Part shown: piece by piece, positions 15,213 to 17,505 of the stretch
Layout of the letters: each line of letters opens with the position of its first letter
How positions within the stretch are numbered: position 1 is the first letter of the stretch
Source: JBIQLO01 sp044464175
GTDB lineage: Bacteria; Planctomycetota; Phycisphaerae; Tepidisphaerales; Tepidisphaeraceae
Length of the DNA: 17,505 nucleotides
Assembly: GCA_044464175.1 (NCBI GenBank)
Contig: JBIQLO010000072.1
Span: 1 to 17,505 of the forward strand
Reading direction: 5' to 3'
Notes under the pieces: model-generated
The model's database searches: none
What the model saw: only the letters and a program-made list of their open reading frames with translations
What the model was told of the DNA's origin: nothing
Translations under genes and position numbers: made by a program

Positions 15213-15330
15213 CCTCGCATGGCGATTTGATCAGTCTTGCAGGGTCCGCCTCGCGGACCATTCGCAAAGCCGATTCTCCGTCGACAAACGGTCCGCCAGG
15301 CGGACCCTACACCATCTAATCCATGCGAGG
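15213..15330. repeat. Nested REP-like palindromic element, copy 1
   Basis: The outer arms CCTCGCATGG (15213-15222) and CCATGCGAGG (15321-15330) are perfect inverted repeats. Inner arms 15241-15259 (AGGGTCCGCCTCGCGGACC) and 15290-15308 are inverted repeats of 19 bases with one mismatch. Each inner arm is itself a small hairpin, with GGTCCGC and GCGGACC around a 3-base loop. The 19-base left inner arm recurs exactly at 15722-15740. This looks like a REP/MITE-type element of about 118 bases. It fills most of the gap between the EF-G-like gene and the lipoprotein gene, leaving no room for another gene. Confidence 0.65.
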
Positions 15331-15363
15331 GCTACAGCAACGCCCCACAACCGAGCCATCCTG

Positions 15364-15696
15364 ATGAACGTGAATCATCGATCCTGCCTGCCCTGCTTCA
15401 TCTTCGCCGCCCTGCTGCTTGTGGGATGCAACCATTCCGGCGGCAACGGGACAGCGCGCATTGCCGCGCTCCAGAAGGCAATCCATCCCGGCATGCCGCG
15501 TTCGCAGGTTGAGCCGAAATTACTGGCTTCCGGCCTTGAATATGGGTGGAATGCGGATCAGAACGCCTTTTACGTGATCGCGCGGGATGTGAATATCAAG
15601 AATTTTGTGCATGAGGACCGGCAACTGGTAATCTCCATGACTCCGGACGGCCGCGTCTCCCGAGTCCAGATGAAGCGGTTGTACACGGGGCCATGA
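15364..15696 (+). CDS. Small lipoprotein, unknown function
   Basis: This 110-residue protein has a lipoprotein signal: hydrophobic stretch CFIFAALLLVGC with lipobox LVGC and the lipidated cysteine expected at residue 22. After a short flexible SGGNG linker comes one small domain with an HPGMPRSQVEPKLLASGL segment. This resembles the GMxxxQVxxxLG helix of SmpA/OmlA-like and other BLIP-fold lipoproteins. An alternating beta pattern follows (FYVIARDV, RQLVISMTPDGRVSRVQMKRL). The resemblance is weak, so no function is claimed. ATG 15364 is preferred because the signal sequence starts there, although no Shine-Dalgarno is visible. The frame stays open upstream through the repeat element without coding character. 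It is convergent with the membrane protein gene on the other side of the second repeat. Confidence 0.7.
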   Translation: MNVNHRSCLPCFIFAALLLVGCNHSGGNGTARIAALQKAIHPGMPRSQVEPKLLASGLEYGWNADQNAFYVIARDVNIKNFVHEDRQLVISMTPDGRVSRVQMKRLYTGP

Positions 15697-15720
15697 ACGG
15701 CCCGGAGCCCCAAAGATTTG

Positions 15721-15788
15721 TAGGGTCCGCCTCGCGGACCTGAGCGCGGAGGGCCGTTGAAGCGAGCGGGCCCGCGAGGCGGACCCTA
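15721..15788. repeat. REP-like palindromic element, copy 2
   Basis: Left arm 15721-15740 and right arm 15769-15788 are inverted repeats of 20 bases with one mismatch (ending GGCGGACCCTA on the right). The left arm shares 19 identical bases with 15241-15259 of copy 1, but the sequence between the arms is unrelated (GC-rich, 28 bases). It sits between two convergent genes. Its last three bases provide the stop codon of the minus-strand membrane protein gene. Confidence 0.7.
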
Positions 15789-16376
15789 GGCCGCCTTTCG
15801 CCCAAAGGCATAGAAGGCCACGGCAATCGCCGCAATCAGCGCCGCAGCACCACCGGTCAGAAGTGCGATGCTCGTGGAATAGTATGGATTTTTGGATAAG
15901 TCCCTTGGCAGCGGATATTCGCTCCAGAGCCAGAGCCCCGGGATCAACTCCAAATGATTCACATCCGGAAAGACCGCCCCCCAGTAGCCCCAAATAGGCG
16001 CCGTGCTGTAGCCCCACCCGCCAAATCCGCCGCCGAACCAGATCTCGACGTGCTGGTCCCGGATGAGCATTGATTCAAAATCCAGATTCCGAAGCACGGC
16101 CGGCAGAGCCGCTGGCGGCGACACTCCGTTTTGCGACCCAAGAATGAAGTCCTTTCCCTTCGGAAATCCGGCCGCCTGCGGATCGCTTAACACGTTTTGA
16201 CACGCCTGCAACACCGCCTGATGGTTGGTCTGATGAATCAGCCGCAGTTCGCTGGTCCACACCGGCCTTATGAGGGCATCCCGCACCGCCGTCCCGGCCG
16301 CGGCAAGGAACAAAAGCACCGCCGCAATCACTAAGAGGAACGACAGCCCATAGAACACCCATTGGTGTCCCTTCAT
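15786..16376 (-). CDS. Membrane protein with extracytoplasmic domain, unknown function
   Basis: I do not recognise this 196-residue protein. It has an N-terminal helix at about 8-30 (from FYGLSFLLVIAAVLLFLAAAG) and a C-terminal helix at about 167-190 (SIALLTGGAAALIAAIAVAFYAF). They enclose about 135 residues with one cysteine, a LRLIHQTNHQAVLQACQNVL helix and a glycine/tryptophan-rich stretch (WFGGGFGGWGYSTAPIWGYW). The short basic C-terminus (GRKAA) would be cytoplasmic. ATG 16376 begins just before the first helix and follows a GAGG. The frame extends 18 codons further upstream to 16430, but that part is polar and unlike a membrane protein start. The stop codon TAG lies in the end of a REP-like element, so the C-terminus may have been set by its insertion. 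Confidence 0.65.
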   Translation of the reverse strand: MKGHQWVFYGLSFLLVIAAVLLFLAAAGTAVRDALIRPVWTSELRLIHQTNHQAVLQACQNVLSDPQAAGFPKGKDFILGSQNGVSPPAALPAVLRNLDFESMLIRDQHVEIWFGGGFGGWGYSTAPIWGYWGAVFPDVNHLELIPGLWLWSEYPLPRDLSKNPYYSTSIALLTGGAAALIAAIAVAFYAFGRKAA

Positions 16377-16485
16377 TGACCTCGAATCATCCTGCTTTTG
16401 CCCGAATGCACAAGGAGGGTCCGAAAGCACCCCTTCTACCTTCGCCTACGCCCTTTACGGTGCCTAAAATCTGCCAGGAGTTCCC

Positions 16486-17178
16486 ATGACCGATCCAACC
16501 CCGCGCAAGCCCACCCAGCCGCTACACGATACGCCCGCGCCGATCCCGCTGGGGGAGGATTATTTCGCCAGGCTACTCCAGCGCCTCAGCGCCATCCGCG
16601 CCTCCGAACGCCAGTTCTTCCAGAAGATCACCGACATCTTCGCCACCAGCGTCGATTACATGGAGGATGCCGAGGCGACGCGCGACTTTTTCCGCACGGT
16701 TCAGAACAAACTGCATTACGCCATCCACCACCGCTCGGCCGCCGAGTTGATCGCCGACCGCGCCGACGCCGCCCGCCCGCACATGGGGCTGACCAGTTGG
16801 AAGAACGCTCCCGACGGCCCGATCCGCAAGAGCGACATCGCCGTGGCCAAGAACTATCTCACCGAGCCGGAACTGCGCCAGCTCTACCTGATCGTGGACC
16901 AGTATCTCTCCTTCGCCGAACTCCAGGCGCTGCAGCACAAGCCCATGTACATGGCCGACTGGTCGAAGAAACTGGACGACCTGCTGGCCCTGAACGACCG
17001 GGCGGTTCTCCCGGAGGGCGAGCGCCTCAGCCACGACCAGGCCCGCGATATGGCCGAGCGGCAGTACGAACAGTACAAGGTCCGCCGCCGCGCCATCGCC
17101 CAGCGCAACCCGGGCGCCTTCGGCAAGCCGGCCGGCTCGCCCGCGCCCGCCCGCGCCCGGCGAAATCTCGCACGATAA
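16486..17178 (+). CDS. RhuM-family protein, C-terminal domain only
   Basis: This 230-residue soluble protein matches the C-terminal conserved region of the Virulence_RhuM family. It shows LSAIRASERQFFQKITDIFA (34-53), SVDYMEDAEATRDFFRTVQNKLHYAIH (55-81), AAELIADRADAARPHMGLTSW (85-105), DIAVAKNYLTEPELRQL (117-133) and FAELQALQHKPMYMADWSKKLDDLL (143-167). Complete RhuM proteins are usually above 300 residues and begin with a DNA-binding-like half. Here only a 25-residue proline-rich leader (PTPRKPTQPLHDTPAPIPLG) precedes the domain. The start is well supported: AGGAG (16476-16480) lies five bases before ATG 16486, and no matching coding sequence lies upstream. It is therefore a standalone domain rather than an assembly cut. 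The C-terminus is basic and low in complexity (PAPARARRNLAR). RhuM proteins occur in pathogenicity and defence islands, but their activity is not established. TAAAAT at 16465-16470 may be a -10 box. Confidence 0.85.
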   Translation: MTDPTPRKPTQPLHDTPAPIPLGEDYFARLLQRLSAIRASERQFFQKITDIFATSVDYMEDAEATRDFFRTVQNKLHYAIHHRSAAELIADRADAARPHMGLTSWKNAPDGPIRKSDIAVAKNYLTEPELRQLYLIVDQYLSFAELQALQHKPMYMADWSKKLDDLLALNDRAVLPEGERLSHDQARDMAERQYEQYKVRRRAIAQRNPGAFGKPAGSPAPARARRNLAR

Positions 17179-17215
17179 ACCGCGCATACGTCCCCCTTGG
17201 CGCCTGGAAAAATCC

Positions 17216-17244
17216 TTGGCAATGCTCCCGACAACTGCTATAGT
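17216..17244 (+). promoter_or_regulatory. Strong candidate promoter of the secreted-protein gene
   Basis: TTGGCA (17216-17221, five of six) and TATAGT (17239-17244, five of six) have the ideal 17-base spacing. The expected transcription start is near 17251, about 36 bases before ATG 17287. Confidence 0.7.
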
Positions 17245-17286
17245 CCCCTTGTCAAGATTCGTCTGTTTTTTCGGCCTCAAACCCTC

Positions 17287-17505
17287 ATGCGCATGACCAC
17301 ATACCTCACGCGTCCCTGGCTCCGTCCGTCCCTTGTCCTAGCCCTGTTTTCCTTCATTCTTGCCGCCCCCGCCTTCGCCCAGCCCATGGTCGATCAAATT
17401 CCCCCCGACGCCATCGTTTACGTCGGGTGGACCAGCGGTCAGGGTCTCAAGGAAGGATACGCCAACTCCCATCTCAAAAAGCTGATCGACGATTCCAACC
17501 TCCCC
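17287..17505 (+). CDS. Secreted protein, N-terminal part (cut by window end)
   Basis: ATG 17287 opens a frame of 73 codons that runs past the window edge without a stop. Residues about 14-33 form a Sec signal (basic RPWLRPS, then LVLALFSFILAAPAFA) with likely cleavage after AFA, before QPM. The mature start reads VDQIPPDAIVYVGWTSGQG followed by GYANSHLKKLIDDSN. From memory, similar openings occur in secreted proteins of planctomycetes that begin by stating a computed scalar domain (DUF3352-like), but the part seen is too short to assign. ATG 17293 is an alternative start. No clear Shine-Dalgarno is present, but a near-consensus promoter lies just upstream. Confidence 0.7.
   Translation, partial: MRMTTYLTRPWLRPSLVLALFSFILAAPAFAQPMVDQIPPDAIVYVGWTSGQGLKEGYANSHLKKLIDDSNLP

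Noticed and set aside
15193..15363. Upstream extension of the lipoprotein frame
   Set aside because: The extension passes through a palindromic repeat and gives a polar peptide. The lipoprotein signal only makes sense from ATG 15364.
16398..17243. Plus-strand frame overlapping the RhuM gene in another phase
   Set aside because: The translation is arginine/proline-rich low complexity; the RhuM frame has conserved motifs and a ribosome binding site.

Overview
This is a GC-rich bacterial chromosome segment, most likely from a planctomycete of the Phycisphaerae type, or a close relative known only from metagenomes. That placement is an inference. It rests on the gene repertoire, the dispersed hairpin repeats between genes, an alanine/arginine/proline/threonine-rich C-terminal tail (SRPATRP) of a kind common in that class, and many hypothetical membrane and secreted proteins. 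There are no rRNA or tRNA genes, insertion sequences, CRISPR arrays or prophage genes.

Layout. Bases 1-180 are a C/A-rich low-complexity stretch ending in a good sigma-70-type promoter. From 191 to about 4054, four plus-strand genes follow: a MacB/FtsX-type ABC permease, a small two-helix membrane protein, a WecA/MraY-family polyprenyl-phosphate sugar-1-phosphate transferase, and a calcineurin-like phosphoesterase with altered metal-site residues. NAD kinase (4073-4951) faces them on the minus strand. A divergent region of about 400 bases (4952-5348) separates it from leuA (2-isopropylmalate synthase). leuA is followed by a class I methyltransferase (to 7710). From 12854 back to 7815 the minus strand carries one compact gene series: two paired-helix membrane proteins with TPR-like cytoplasmic parts, a three-helix membrane protein, a large exported TPR-like protein, and a one-domain alkylguanine-DNA alkyltransferase. 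From 13063 the plus strand resumes with an EF-G-like GTPase. Next come a repeat-rich stretch, a small lipoprotein, a minus-strand membrane protein, a RhuM-domain protein, and the start of a secreted protein cut by the window edge.

The most interesting structure lies upstream of leuA. A promoter (TTGACA, 18 bases, TTTAAT) is followed within about 11 bases by an untracked 25-residue reading frame with seven leucines. Its last codons and stop can pair over 13 positions with the 5' arm of a strong intrinsic terminator (5238-5266). This is the full architecture of a leucine leader-peptide attenuator, in a lineage where I do not know of one being described. Other points of note are an EF-G paralogue without the catalytic histidine, a RhuM protein reduced to its C-terminal domain, two related REP-like nested palindromes (one supplying a gene's stop codon), and several genes whose -10 boxes sit so close to the start codon that leaderless or nearly leaderless transcripts are likely.
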